Shown: piece by piece, positions 1-12,427 of the stretch
How the letters are laid out: each line of letters starts with the position of its first letter
Numbering within the stretch: position 1 is the stretch's first letter
NCBI GenBank assembly: GCA_013146195.2
Contig: CM028384.1
Span: 72,515,990-72,579,989, forward strand
Source: Codonopsis lanceolata
Taxonomy: Eukaryota; Streptophyta; Magnoliopsida; Asterales; Campanulaceae
Direction: 5' to 3'
DNA: 64,000 nucleotides
The notes under the pieces: model-generated
Databases searched by the model: none
What the model was told of the DNA's origin: nothing
What the model saw: the letters and a program-made list of their open reading frames with translations, nothing else
Program-made: the position numbers and the translations under genes

Positions 1-199
1 ATATATATAGTTGTTTATTTTTGTTTGACTGAGTATGGAATCTTGTGATTCCCATCTTTCTTTCTCTGTTTTGTTTACTTTTTACATTTAGTGTGTGAAA
101 AAGATGGGACAGATGGCCCATATGTCTAACTCACTATTTTATTGTTTGTTTGTTTTTGTTTTGTTTTTGTTTTTTGTGTTTACCTGCACAAAGGTTCAT

Positions 200-2905
200 G
201 ATGGTTTACCATTGAGTTACACCATGGTGGAGAATTTAATTATATTCCACATAGGGTTTATATTGAGGGCAAAATTGATTATTTTGATTGTTGTCATGTT
301 GATTATATGCCTATACAAGAGTTAAACAAAATGATTAAGTGGCTTGGGTATGATGGAATGATGTTTTATCATTTTAAGATGCCAAAATTGGACCTTGAGT
401 TTGGGTTAAGAGTATTAGGAAGTGACGAAGACATGCTGACTGTTTGTAAACTAGGAATGGAATATATGTTAGTTGAAGTTTATTTGGAACATGGTAGTAC
501 TGCATGTGACCACCACTTGAATATGGAACCAACTTTCAAAACCTTAGTCATTATTGAGGAGTTGAATGAAGAAGATGAAGTAGGGGTTGATACTAGCAAA
601 TGGTTAGTGTTAGCAAAGAATAGGGATATATTGAATCACTTGTTACTAACATACAATGAAGAAGATATTAGTGGAATTAGAAATGAGTTTGAATATGAAT
701 TTATGAATGAAAATGTTTATGGGCAAAATCAAGGACCATATGATGATGATGAGTTTTTAAATGCTAATGTTGAGAATGAAGGTGAGTTTGTGAATAATAA
801 TATAAAGAATGATGGTGAGTTTGTGAATGATAATGTAGAGATCACAAGGGGTCAGGCTTACAGGGCAAAAAGAATAGCAGATCAATTCACCAGTGGGAGT
901 CATAGAGAAATATATAGGTTGCTGTGAGATTATTGTCAAGAAATTAGGATAACAAATCCCAACTCAACCATGAAAATTGAAGTTAAGGCCGAGGTTGATG
1001 TGAATGCACCGTGATGACATAAAGTTTAAGAGGATATATTGTTGTTTAGTGGCCTTTGAAGGCGTGCTTTGCAACCGGATGTAGGAATGTGTTGGGATTA
1101 GATGAGTGTTTTTAAAGGGACCTCACCCTCGGCAATTGGTATGGATGCCAACAATGGCATGTACCCACTGCATATGCGTTGTGGAGGCTAAAATGAGAGA
1201 CCTGGCAAGGGTTCCTTGAGCTATGGAATGATGATATTGGGGGTTGATAGTAGGCAGCAGTGGGTGTTCATATCAGACAGACAAAAGGTATGGTAATTTG
1301 TCTTTAACATATTTTGTTTTAGGGCATTTAATTTCATATGCTGATTTGTTCAAGTTTAAATTATTTTTTTGTTTTTTTGTTTTTGTTTTTTAGGGATTGG
1401 CTTTGGCTTTGAATGGATTGTTGCCTTTTGTGGAGCATAGATATTGCTTACTACAAATGTACAACAATTACAAGAAGTTGTTCAAGGCTAATGAGATGAA
1501 AGATGGGTTGCGCAAAGCTGCATTTTCAAACAACATTCATGAATTTGATGTTGCAATGGACCAGTTCAAAGGATTTTCTTAAGATGCATTTGAGTGGGCT
1601 TCTAAGGTGAGTCCAGTTCACTGGTCCAGATCACATTTTACAGAGGCTGTAAAATGTGATGTTTTGATGAACAACATCTATGAAAGCTTCAATTCACACA
1701 TTGTTACAAGTAGAGACAAACATATCATCTCAATGTTGGAGATGATTAGGAACTATTTGACGACAAGAGTTAGAAAGAAAAAAGAAGAGCTAAACAAGTG
1801 TCAGAATCATGCTTTGCCCAATATTCAAGACCGTCAATAAGAGAAAAGAGGTTGTAATTGATTATATATGCACTTGGAATGGAGGAACAAAATACCAAGT
1901 CATAGGTCCACGGGGTGAGCAGTGTGTAGTGGATTTGAGTGAGAGAACATGTACTTGTAGGAGGTGGCAGTTAAGTGGGATTCCATGTAAACATGGAATT
2001 AGTGCTATATGGTATGATGGCAAGAATAGAGGAGGGAATGGGGTTGCTGAGATGTGGGTGCATGATTTTTTTTCAAATTAGAATGCCAAAGATCGTTTTA
2101 TGAGCATACTATCAACCTCATCAATGGAACAGAGATGTGGGATCATGTTCAGAATGTTTTCAACATTGATTCTCCAAAACATCATAAACAACCTGGGAGG
2201 CCAAAGAAGACCAGGAAGAAAGGTGAAGATGAAGGCAAGAAACAACCTAAAGATGTAATCACAACTGTAAGGAGAAAGGGGAAAGTCATGACATGCAGTA
2301 GATGTGGTGGACTTGGTCACAATTTAAGGCTTTGTAAGGGGTATGAATGTAAACAAATGAAGAAGGGGAAGAAACACCAAACTGTAATCAAATACCATTT
2401 ATTTAAGTGGGGCACTCACCAATGTCTTCTTTTTATTGTATTGCATAACATTTGTATTTTGCAGGGCTCAAGTCATAATGTAGAAGGTAGTAAAGGTAGA
2501 CTTACTGGAAGGGGGAGAGGCAGAGGTAGAATAAATACCAAACAAGCCTCCCTACAAGTAAGTTTTTAATGGTACTTTGTTTTTATGTTGGTATGATAGT
2601 GATGGTGTTAGTTACACTGATTTGATACGTTGTTGGTTTGTTTGTAGGATTCAGACAATATTAATGTTGGAACGAACCACTCATAAACAACACAAACAAA
2701 TGCACAAGATAGGCCATTAAGTTGTTTTCAACCAACTCCAAGAGAGCACGCGGAATGAGAAAGGGGATGCCACTCCAAGTGTGTCACAACCACAGCCCAG
2801 GAAATTTCCTACTCCAAGATTTACTGTGAAGGGAAAGCAATGCATAACAAGGGATGCGTTGGAAACTCATGTTGCTGCCAAGAAGAGGAAGATGACCAAG
2901 AAGTG
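200..2905 (+). pseudogene. Degenerate Mutator-like (MuDR) transposase
   Basis: This is a broken transposase gene of the plant MULE class. From about 200 to 927 it encodes the N-terminal PB1-like region typical of these proteins (HHGGEF start, then the VDYMPIQELNKMIKWLGYD stretch), followed by an acidic linker. Between 930 and 1400 the catalytic region is recognisable only in pieces, split by stops and frameshifts. From 1397 to 2081 come the post-catalytic helical part and a SWIM-type zinc finger (CTCRRWQLSGIPCKHG, pattern CxC...CxH). A CCHC zinc knuckle (CSRCGGLGHNLRLC) lies near 2290-2335. A basic tail (KKRKMTKK, stop at 2905) probably marks the original C-terminus. Small introns may explain some gaps near 1290-1396 and 2380-2465, but the in-frame stops inside conserved parts mean it is not functional. 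I could not identify terminal inverted repeats, and the left end may lie outside the window. Confidence 0.85.
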
Positions 2906-2929
2906 AAGTTATAAGGGAACTGTGGGTGC

Positions 2930-5190
2930 CCCGGGAATCGCCCGGGCTCCGCGCGCCCTTGGATAGGGGTGCGCGACGTGCGAAACGGACATCACGCTTT
3001 CCATTCCACCCTTCCTTGTGTAGGGGAAGACGAGATTAAAAATGCGGAAATGGTGTCACAAGAAGCGTTGAATACGCCTCGGTCACTTCAGCTGATTTTT
3101 GGTCCGTTATGGAGCTATGGGTTTTTCAGACGTTATCCCTTTTTAGGGATAACAGATGCAGAAAGCATCACCGCTTTTTCGCATCTTCCCTTGTGTAGGG
3201 AAATGGAAAGTGCAAGAAAGGATGTTGCATGGGCCCCACTATGGACTTTATTAAAATTGCCTTAAGGCCTATTTCGATCACTATGAGTGCTTGGGTTTTT
3301 CAGATCAAGTCATCCCTTGTTTAAGGGATACCAGGATGCAGGAATACATTACCCATTCAATCCCATTCTCCCTTGTGTAGGGGAAAACATAAAAGTGCAA
3401 GAAAGAATGTTGCGATGCCCCACTGTGATCCAAAATGTTTTGACAGAGTCGCCATCTTTATTTTAAGGAGAAAATAAAGAAAAACCAAAAATAAAACCGT
3501 AGAATGCGAAAAGCGGGTTCTGAGGCTAAGTTACGAGTCGGGAAGGTGCTAGGCACCCAACTCGCCTCTTTTTCGGTCTCAAAAACAAGTTTTTGGCTAA
3601 AGTATGCTTTTTGTTATATTTATCTAGCAAGTAAATAAAGCATTAAAAGAAAGAAAAGAAAACAAATACATCCGATGTCTACATAATTTACTTGACTTGC
3701 AGCTTGGCCCACCTCCTTCCATTAATTTACAAATATACTTAAAAATATTTGGCCATAATAATTGCACTTTTTAATGCTATTTTTCTTAAATAAACCGGCA
3801 AAGACAATGGCTTATATTTTTACATTGGGCCTGATGGAAACTAGCTTTTTTAATAAATAACGCCCTTAAAGGCTCACCTTTTGAGCGTGGTGTGCTCGCC
3901 TCCTTCTCAAGAGAGAGAGTCTTTTTTTGTTTTGCCGCCGCTATTGCCAATTCCGGCGTAATGACCGATTCGGGTTACTTGGCACCGTAAAACGGGCGAG
4001 CAATCGCTTGTTTTTTTTGCCGCCGCTGCTTGCCGCCGGGCGAAATCGCGTAACAATTACTTGTTTCGTGGATTTGTTTTTACTCTGGCGCAGCAACCGC
4101 TTCTTTCCGAGATTTTTGATCGGGAAATAGTGGATACCTAGGGGGCTAAGGATCACTTTAACCGGTGGAATTTGCGCTTGGAGGAGTTTTGACAAGGCTT
4201 CGAGGCTTTATGTAAGAGGGCACTCACTATTCTCACATCGTAACAACAACGTTGAAAGCTTGGGGATTTTTCTGTGTTGAAAGTGAACCCTGTGGTCTCT
4301 ATTTATAGGCCGAGAGAGGACATAGAGGGAATTTCTTTTTCTCCCTTCGCGTGCTGCTTATACCACGTGCTTCGTAAATGGTACAATGCTAATCGTAGCA
4401 CTCATGTAGCACTTTGGGCGCATCAGTAGCAATTTTGGGCGCCAAGAACACCTATTCGGCGCCGCCAGATCTCTTTAAGTGTCGTGCGCCTTCCAAAATT
4501 CAAATTTTTGCCACTTTTAGTCCCTCGTGATTTTATCAAGCTTTTGCGATCCCGCTTTGCCTTTTGCATTTTTAAACCTCAGAATTTGACATTTGTTAAG
4601 TTTTAATGTGTCTTGATATCGCATGTCAAAGTTACATACCGTGGGTACGAAATTGGGGTGTCTACAGCCCCTCAACGATGGAGTCTACGTAACCCGAAGC
4701 TTACTAAGTAGACGAACATCGTTGATAAGAAATAGACTCTCCAATTTCGTGCAATTATAACGGGGAGAGATGCAATAGGTATCAATTATAATGTTACGCT
4801 TTATAATGCTAACCAAAACTCACATATCCTAGACATATTTAGCCTCTATAGCAGTTATCGTAGTTTTTGCGATTTGCAAATTAAATGCTCTAATGGTCTG
4901 ACCTACCAAGGTAGGTCGCCTAACGATCCTTTAATTAAAGGAATAAGACCAAACGAAGTTCGCCTAAGCCGAAACAAACATGTCAAGCGACTCGGCCGTG
5001 CTCACCGAAATAGGTCGCTACGTATCCTTATCCAAGGAATCGACCGAACGTGTAGTTCGCACAAAAATGTCGACAAACAAGTTTGCCGCGATGGTCGGCA
5101 TACCGAAATAGGTCGCTTACGTATCCTTATCAAAGGAATCGACCAAACGTAGTTCTCGATGCAAACAAACAAGTCGCTGCGATGGGATGA
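2930..5190. other. Noncoding retroelement-like sequence
   Basis: There is no convincing gene here. Around 3010, 3190 and 3365 the same short motif CCTTGTGTAGGG recurs with similar flanks, each followed by a stretch about fast-diverging AAGTGCAAGAAAG-type sequence. At 3446 the motif GAGTCGCCATC and at 4650-4668 the reverse complement of TGTAGACACCCCAATTT appear. Both resemble sequence I associate with noncoding parts of plant Ty3/gypsy (Tat/Ogre-like) elements, where an LTR commonly begins TGTAGACACC. On that reading an LTR-like segment would run on the minus strand from about 4668. From 4890 to 5160 a second motif (AGGTCGCTACGTATCCTTAT) is repeated. No gag or pol domain is visible, so assignment to a retroelement is an inference. 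Confidence 0.35.
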
Positions 5191-5199
5191 TGGCGCGTT

Positions 5200-6265
5200 A
5201 CCAAAGATAGGCAAAATCAAGGGACCTTTTAAAAACGCGCTTCCTCAAAGATAGGAAAGCGATGTCGCTAAAATGAGTTTTCCTATCATAGGAAAGCGAT
5301 GCTACTTTGAAAACATGCTTTCCCAAAGAAAGGGAAAGCGATGTTGCTTTTAAAACAAAGTTTTCCTCAAAGATAAAAGTGATGTCGCAAAACGAGCTTT
5401 CCCAAAGATTAGCGATGCTACTTTAAAAACCGGGCTTTTCCCAAAGATAGGAAAGCAATGCTACTTTTTAAAATGGGCTTTCCTCAAAGATAGGAAATCG
5501 ATGCATATTTTAAAACACGCTTTCAAAGATAGGAAAGCGATGTCTTTTTAAAACGTGCTTTCCCCAAAGATAGGAAAGCGATGCGATTTTTTAAAACTTT
5601 CCCAAAGATAGGAAAGCGATGCTACGCTTTAAAACGGGCTTTCCGCAACATAGGAAAGCGATGTTGCTTTTAAAAACGGGCTTTCCCAAGATATGGAAAT
5701 GATTTTTAAAACATGCTTTCCCAAGATTGAAAGCGATGTTTTTAAAACGAGCTTTCAAAGATGGAAAGCGACTTTAAAACGCCGCTTCCCAAAGATGGAA
5801 AGCGATGAAACTTTTTAAACAAAGCTTTGACAGGAAAGCGATGAAACCTTTTAAAACAGTTTTCCCTAGCATGGAAAGCGATGGAACCTTTTTCAAACCA
5901 AGCTTTCCCCAAAGATAGGAAAACGATGTCGCTTTTGAAATGGGCTTTCCCCAAAGATAGGAAAAGCAATGCGCATTTTTAAAAATGTGCTTATCCAATG
6001 GAGGAGAAGCGATTTTTTAAAATGTGCTTATCCTAGCATAGGAGAAGCGATGCATATTTTTAAAATGTGCTTATCCCAAAGATAGAGAAGCGATGCAGAT
6101 TTTTTAAAATTTTCTTATCCCAAAGATAGAGAAGCGATGTAGATTTTTAAAAATGTGCTTATCCCAAGATAGAGAAGCGCATTTTTTAAAATGAATTTCC
6201 ACCAGAATAGGGAAAGAAGTATTTTTTTAAATGGGCTTTTCCCTATAAAGGAAAAGTGATGCTTT
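5200..6265. repeat. Degenerate tandem array of ~40-bp hairpin units
   Basis: By eye there are about 25 copies of a 35-45-bp unit built from GCTTTCCCAAAGATAGGAAAGC, then GATGxxx, then a TTTTAAAA spacer. Each unit contains an inverted repeat (GCTTTCC against GGAAAGC), so it could fold into a short hairpin. The units drift along the array: early copies read GGAAAGCGATGTCGC or CTAC, while late copies (after 6000) change to CTTATCCCAAAGATAGAGAAGCG. Short ORFs across the array reflect the repeat and are not genes. It sits beside retroelement-like DNA and may be the tandem-repeat part of such an element. Confidence 0.85.
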
Positions 6266-9200
6266 TGAAGCGTTGTGGCAGAATGCTGTCGATGATCGGC
6301 TTGCGTGGCTTTTGATGATGCTGCTGAGGATCTTTGGGAGGAGGTCCTTGGCGAGATGCTGGTAGAACATTTATATTTTCCCAAGGGCCGATGCGATAGA
6401 AGACCTGATAAGATGCAGTAAAAGGATGCAAACAAAAGATGCAAGCATGCGAATGAAAATTTCTTTTCCTCTTAAAAAGACTTTTGAATGTGCATGTGTG
6501 TCATCCGTTTCTTAAACATATTAAGACATGATGAGTGAGGGGATGCAGATGTGATAAGAGAGGTTAGGATGCGGCTTTTGGCTTTGAGTTGATGGTGATA
6601 TTTGAAACGTTGGGTCACTTTTCAGTATTTTGATTAGTGCATCATAAAAAAAGAATTCAATTAGGATTAGTGAGCCCTACTAATCGATGCCTCGGAGGGA
6701 CCACATTTTTTTCCTTTTTTTTGGTTGATGTTTTTTGAGTTTTTTTTGTTTTTGTTTTTGTTTTTGTTTTTTTGTGCTTTAACTTTTGCCTAGGCTGCCC
6801 TTTTGAGTTTTCAACCTAGTGAGTTTTTACCTCATAGGGAGCCGGTCTTTCAATGCATGCAAAGATAAGCCGCTTATTCTTGAGGGATCACGTCTTTGTA
6901 GCTTCTTCGTTCTTCAAGCGGGATGGAAAGGATAGCTGTTTCTGGAGATGATGAGCCTTTATCTATCCAATGGGTTTGGCGAGAGAAGCCCTAGTATGAA
7001 TTTGATCAACCAAATTTTGTTAGATGAGACGAGCAAGTTTTTGAAGAGATTAAATGGAGGCAGCCCCAGAAAGACTCGATTGGGAGAGACTTTTGTGGGA
7101 GATAGAAATGAGTATGCTTAGAGAAATAGGATGACTCTAATGGAAAAAAAAGAGTCATGATCTAGAGTTTTTCGTCGAGTATCATGAGTTTCATGGACCC
7201 TACTTAACATCTATCTTTTGATAATTTTATGTATCTTTAGCAAGAAGTTATGTCCTGGACCCAGATCACGGTTGAGGATTTGATTGGCCTTTTGCTCAAA
7301 GGGATTTTGAGCTGTGGATTTGGTTATTTCCGGAAAGGCGATCGCAAAGCGATCATTGACTGGCCTTTTAAACTGTAGGTTTGGATGAGAATTTGGTTTC
7401 TGGATCCTGGTTGGGAGATCGACTTTTGGATTTGGTTATGGAGTTGTCCAAGAGTGATTGGTCTCTTTTTTTTTTTTGTGAGAGAGATTTTTTGAGGAAG
7501 TTGCTCAGAAGACGCTTCCTTTCTTTTTCTTTTTTTCAATTTCCAATCTTGCTCATTCTTTCTTTTTTTCTTCTCTTTTTTTTGCGAGAGAGAGATTTTG
7601 AGGAAGTTGCTTAGAAGAGGCTTCCTTTCTTTTTCTTTTTTTTTTAAAAATTTCCAACTTTGCTCTTTCTTTCTCTTTTTTTTCTCTTTTTTTTTTGCGA
7701 GAGAGAGAGATTTTGAGGAAATCGCTTAGGAGAGGCTTTTTTTTTTTTAATGCATAGGCCTCCCTTTTTTTTTTGTTGATCTTTCAGAGCAATTTGAGAG
7801 AGTGCTTGAAGAGATATTTGTCTTCTTTCTCTTGGGATAAAAAGAAGGTTGTCACTCTTTGTGGATATATATAAGGGTAGAGCATCCCCCGTTTTGGGAA
7901 GCTGGATCTTAGAGATGGTTAGACTTTGGTATGTGGTGGATTTGTTCAAGTATTTGGAAGAGGTTTGGTTTATGGTCAGGGTTAGAAGCCCCTAATGTGC
8001 CATTTAATAGCCTGGTCGCAATGGGTCGAAGATAACCTTTTACCAAGACAGAAGGTTGCTTTATCGAACAAAGATTTTTAATGGTTTGTGGGTCCATATT
8101 TTTGAAATGACTCATCATCAACTCGTGTAGTTTTATCATATTTTTACATGAGTCGACTTGTCATCATTTTTTTTATAACAAATACTTTGGCAATATGTGG
8201 TGCTCAAAGATCAAGAAGAAGACTCGACAAGCTAAAATAGGAGAAACAAGAATTTTATCAGACTCGAATATGGATAAAATACCTTTGGAAAGCTCGATTT
8301 TAGGACTTGGTTGAACTTTTGAAATAACAGAGACCAAATAGATTCGTGAGCATACTCTTGCAAGGATGGGCTCTAGGCATCAATATAGGCAAAAGAGATA
8401 CCCCTAAGGTTTGAAAGCCCCTAGTCCTGAATTGTTGCGTATGATCCTTGAGTTGCTTGGCTTTTCCGGATTTCCCGGCTTTCCAGACTTTTCTGTTTTT
8501 TTTGGCTTTCCCATCTTTCTTTTCTTCTCTGGCTCCCTATCGGTCTTTTATTTTTATTTTTTCTTCTTCTTTTTTTTCTCTTTTTTTGTAGTGGTAGACG
8601 TTGCTATCTCGAAGTAGGACTTATTGATTTTTATTTTTTTTGAAATTAAGGGCGAACGATGCACTAATCAATGATGCATTTATGAGAGGTTAAGAGATGA
8701 ATTTGGAGATGACAATTGAGAATAATGGTGAGGGGATTTCCTGTCTTTTCATGTTTTGGGAAACAAAAGAAAACACATAAAAAACACTTCTTTTTTCTTT
8801 TTTTTCTTTTTTCAGACAGAAAACAAAAATAAAACAGATATGACATGTCTTGCTGTTTTTTGTAGATTTTCTCGGCTTTTTAGTTTGAGCGCAAGCAAGC
8901 AAGCAATCACATCAAGAAATAGAAAGAAAAACGGAGAATCTATCTATTCCTATTAATTACAAATTTATCCTAATCCCCAAAATAAAATGACATAATGGAA
9001 TAAAATATGTACATATTTTACGTAAAAAAACGAGCAGAATAATAATATAAGACAAAAATAAAACGACAATAATAAAAATAAAGCCCCGGCCCTTTTGTTA
9101 TGCTGCCCAGAAATTTATTGCATATATATATTTTTTTTTCTTGATTTTGATTTTTTTTGAAAAATATATATTTTTAAATATTTAAGCATCTGTAATATAT

Positions 9201-9300
9201 TTTTGAAAAATATATATTTTTAAATATTTCAATTCCATGTAATTCTCTTTGTCCGTTTCTTCTCCCTTTTGTTGGCCTTAACTTAATATTTAAGCATCTT
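6266..9300. other. Low-complexity, T-rich noncoding DNA
   Basis: No gene is recognisable. The stretch is rich in poly-T and CT runs. At 7470-7745 there is a tandem repeat of roughly 105 bp, about 2.5 copies, built on GCGAGAGAGATTTTGAGGAAG followed by a T-rich tract. At 9125-9235 a short AT-rich segment (GAAAAATATATATTTTTAAATATTT) is duplicated. This is probably the eroded remainder of the same retroelement-like block to its left. Confidence 0.4.
7470..7745. repeat. Tandem repeat, ~105-bp unit, about 2.5 copies
   Basis: Three successive copies of a segment carrying GAGAGATTTTGAGGAAG, then GCTTxGxAGAxGCTTCC, then a long T/C-rich tract can be read at about 7478, 7588 and 7700. The third copy is cut short. 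Reading frames across it are products of the low complexity. Confidence 0.6.
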
Positions 9301-9912
9301 TTGGATTACGTTTGAAAGATGTATTCAGAGTGATTGATACGCCGGTCGGTTGAGGCATCGATGAGGAAGCTGAGGTACTGATAAGTGATGAAGGTGTTTT
9401 TAGGTATTCAAGTATATCTTGCTCAGCAATAATAGGAATACATAATTGGAGAAGGGTGTTTGCTGGTTTAGACATCTAAATGATAGGGGATTCTCTTTGG
9501 ACAGCTGAGGCGGCTAAAAAGAAACCTGAATTTTGGATGATTTCTATTAAACTTTTTACATGCTATTTGCAGTATAAGTTTCAGTCTAAACTTTGTTGAT
9601 GTCATAGTTGATCAGCCGATCTAATTGCTTGAGTGACTTCATAACTGGGTTTCTTAACAATCCACCTCAGTTTTCTTGAACTCCAATCAAACTTATATCT
9701 AGATATCTGCTCAATGTTCTTTCCAGTAGGGCATCACCTTACTAAAGCAACAACATTGTATGTTTTTATACTTCATGGTACTGGTTTACGGACTGTTTCT
9801 TCATTGAATGATCATCTACAAAGTAAACTTCTTTATGTTATCCAATATGTTTTTGTCAAAGGAGTCTATACATTGTTCTGTTAATGAAGTATAAGTTCAT
9901 CCCCCAATGCAG

Positions 9913-10534
9913 AGTTCAGATGTTCAGAGAATTTATCAACATGGACAAAGTATCTCGAAGAATGGCCGGTGAAATGATTGGGCCTGGTCCACATATCAGT
10001 TGAGGTAATAATTCGTCGTGGTCATATTGTTGAAGATGGATTTCAACAATTGAATTCCATTGGGTCAAGGTTAAAGTCAAACATCCATGTCTCATTTGTT
10101 AGTGAATGTGGTCTTCTTGAGGCTGGCCTAGACTATGGTGGGCTATGTAAGGAGAAAAGCTGCCTTTGCTCCTGAGTAAGACATGTGTTTTTTGTGTTCT
10201 CCTATCTTAATTTCATTTGTTGCTCTTCTGAGTTAACATCTTTTGCTTTGAACAATTGTTACAGGTATGGGCTGTTCTCGCAGACCTCAACTGCAGATAG
10301 ACTTTTGATCCCAAATGCATCAACAAGATATTAGATAATGGTATACAGATGATTGAGTTTCTTGGAAAAGTTGTTGGGAAAGCACTTTATGAAGGAATAT
10401 TGCTAGATTATTGCTTTTCGCATGTTTTCATTCAGAAGTTGTTAGGCTGCTATAGTTTTATTGATGAATTATCAGCATTGGGTCTGGAGCAGTACAAGAA
10501 TCTTATGTATGTTAAGATAAATCCTCTTGGTTAA
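9913..10534 (+). pseudogene. UPL7-like HECT E3 ubiquitin ligase fragment
   Basis: Two adjacent exons of a HECT-type ubiquitin ligase similar to plant UPL7 are preserved here. The first (9913-10175, after a CAG acceptor) reads VQMFREFINMDKVSRRMAGE, then VEVIIRRGHIVEDGFQQLNS and SFVSECGLLEAGLDYGGL. A 2-base loss near 10001 and a deletion after GGLCKE remove the reading frame. A retained intron with intact borders (GTAAGAC at 10176, TTACAG ending 10264) separates the second exon, which carries YGLFSQTSTADRLLIPNA, a further one-base loss near 10333, then QMIEFLGKVVGKALYEGILL and DELSALGLEQYKNLMYVK. The C-terminal HECT lobe with the catalytic cysteine is absent. Keeping the intron means it arose by DNA-level copying or decay, not through a reverse-transcribed mRNA. 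A functional parent gene would lie elsewhere. Confidence 0.85.
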
Positions 10535-10839
10535 ATATAAAAACAAAAATTTCATTGTGGATGCTACGAGGAACCTTTTTTGTATTCTTTTCTAAAAGAG
10601 TTTTTTTCTTCTATGGTGGTAGAGTCCTTGGTTTTGTGGGTTTGTGGTGACATTGTGGTCCTTGATAAAAAAAAATCCTTGAAAATTAGAATACTAAATT
10701 AAGGTTCTTTCTGAAGAGAGTGAAAAATGGGGCTAATTTGAGGGTAAATGTCCCGTATGTCAGGTCAACTAGGTTAAAGTTTTCATTCTTGATAAAGTAA
10801 TTTTAGACGATTTGTACCATCCAAAGGTTACTACTATTC

Positions 10840-11072
10840 AAAGCTATTAGAAAGTGAGGGGCTTTTGTTCCCATGGAAGTGTAGCTCTAAACCGAGTAGT
10901 CTTTTTTGCGTGGGAAGTGACGAATGAGACTATTGCAACCGGTGATAACATGAGGAAAAGAGAGATTATATATGTTAACAGATGTTATATATGCAAGGAG
11001 CGCGAGAAGAGTGTAAATCACTTGGTTCTGCATTGCCCGATGGTAGGGGAATTATGGAATTTCAAGTTTTGA
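10840..11072 (+). pseudogene. LINE reverse transcriptase zinc-binding (zf-RVT) remnant
   Basis: A short reading frame encodes VVFFAWEVTNETIATGDNM followed by RCYICKEREKSVNHLVLHCP and LWNF. This is the pattern of the zf-RVT domain found after the reverse transcriptase in plant LINE elements (WE..., CxxC, H..LHC). Nothing else of the LINE is visible on either side, so it is an isolated fragment, probably a 5'-truncated or decayed insertion. Confidence 0.75.
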
Positions 11073-11237
11073 TTATTCAATGTGGCGTGGGCAAAGCTGG
11101 TCTTCTTTTCAATTTGTTATTTCAGACTCATTTTGAAACATGAAACATATATTGATTTATTTAAATATTGACACCCTCCAATACTGACATCATCTCCTAC
11201 TCATGTCATGTCATGGGCACGAACACAAAAACTAATA

Positions 11238-11494
11238 CTCCCACCGTCCCTAAATTATCGTCCTCCTTTTTTTTTCGTCCGTCCCAAAATAATTGTCCAG
11301 TTTGAAACTTACCTTTTTAGAACATCACTTTTACCACTTTACCTTTACTTTTTCACTCTACTTTAATTATGGACCACATACACATGTATTTTAAAGGAAA
11401 CTATACATTAAACCAATATAAATAATCAAGTCAATTGTTTTTTCTTAAATTATGTGCCGGATCAACCAGAACGATTATTTAGGAACGTTGGGAG
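11238..11494. mobile_element. Stowaway-like (Tc1/mariner) MITE, copy 1
   Basis: A 257-bp element with inverted ends: CTCCCACCGTCCCTAAATTA at the left and the inverted partner TTTAGGAACGTTGGGAG at the right. It is flanked by TA on both sides, the target duplication expected for Tc1/mariner elements. It is closely related to the copy at 36692-36946, with identical stretches such as TACCTTTTTAGAACATCAC. It has no coding capacity. Confidence 0.85.
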
Positions 11495-11664
11495 TATTAA
11501 GTATACTCGATCAACTTTGTCAAACTCTTTGGGTAGAGAGAGGAGCAATTTTTATTGCTAGAGAAGTCTAACATGTTTATAATGTTCAGATTCGATCTGA
11601 ACTTGCATGCTAACATAACAAAACACTTGCAAACTAACATAACAAGAACTAAGAAAATACTTTA

Positions 11665-11745
11665 ATAATAATAATAGTAGTAATAATAATAACAATAGTA
11701 ATAATATTAATAATAGTAGTAGTAATAATAATAATAATAAAATTC
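11665..11745. repeat. TAA/TAG-rich microsatellite
   Basis: Imperfect run of TAA and TAG trinucleotides, reading roughly (TAATAATAG)n on the plus strand. No other feature is attached to it. Confidence 0.8.
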
Positions 11746-12348
11746 TTTATAGTCTCATTTCACGGATCTAGCTTGTAAATACAAACAATTATTTTATTTT
11801 ATTTTTTTGAGGCGGAGCAGCTTTTGGCATGACAGGAAAACAAATAAAAGTAACGAAACTAAAACACTAAAAAAAAAAAAAAATCCTTCGTAGCAAGCAA
11901 TAGATTAGCTAGAGTGGTAAAGGAAAGATCAAATATTTTATTCCCACCATTTCGGACAAAAGGTACATTGTTTCATTTTGAAATGTTTCATTTAAAAAAA
12001 AACGATTTTAAAAAATGAAGAAATAAAAATGACATTTTATTATTAATTGGCTACAAAAAGTTTTTTTTTTTTAAAAAAAAAGAGCTCTTTGCTCTTTTGC
12101 TGGAAAGAGAAAGAAATATCTTCTTGGCACTAAAACACAGAAATTTGACCTAACATGGATCTCCTTTGAACCATGAAATAAACAAACATTCTCATACAGG
12201 CAAACTTGCTCAAAATTTTGACCCTATTTGGATTGTTCACTGAACTTAGTTAATTTACAATACTTGGAACCATCGTATCAAAATGCATCAAAAAGGAAAT
12301 AAAGCAAACTTTATATACACAACACACTTGGTAGCTTTTTATTTAAGT

Positions 12349-12427
12349 CGCCTGGGGTGGCCCAGGTGGTAGGCATGCACATGAAGTGTGAGCCTCGCGC
12401 TCGATCCCTTCCTACGCCAAAAAAAAA
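12349..12427 (+). mobile_element. Short tRNA-derived SINE, copy 1
   Basis: A short tRNA-like unit with a box A-like TGGCCCAGGTGG, a box B-like CGCTCGATCCC and a terminal A run. It is flanked by an exact direct repeat AGCTTTTTATTTAAGT (12333-12348 and 12428-12443), the hallmark of target-primed retrotransposition. It lies about 120 bp beyond the HSP70 stop codon, so it may be part of that gene's 3' UTR or just outside it. Confidence 0.8.

Noticed and set aside
5200..6265. CRISPR-like array of repeats
   Set aside because: The units are contiguous and degenerate with no unique spacers of constant length, and the context is a plant nuclear genome.
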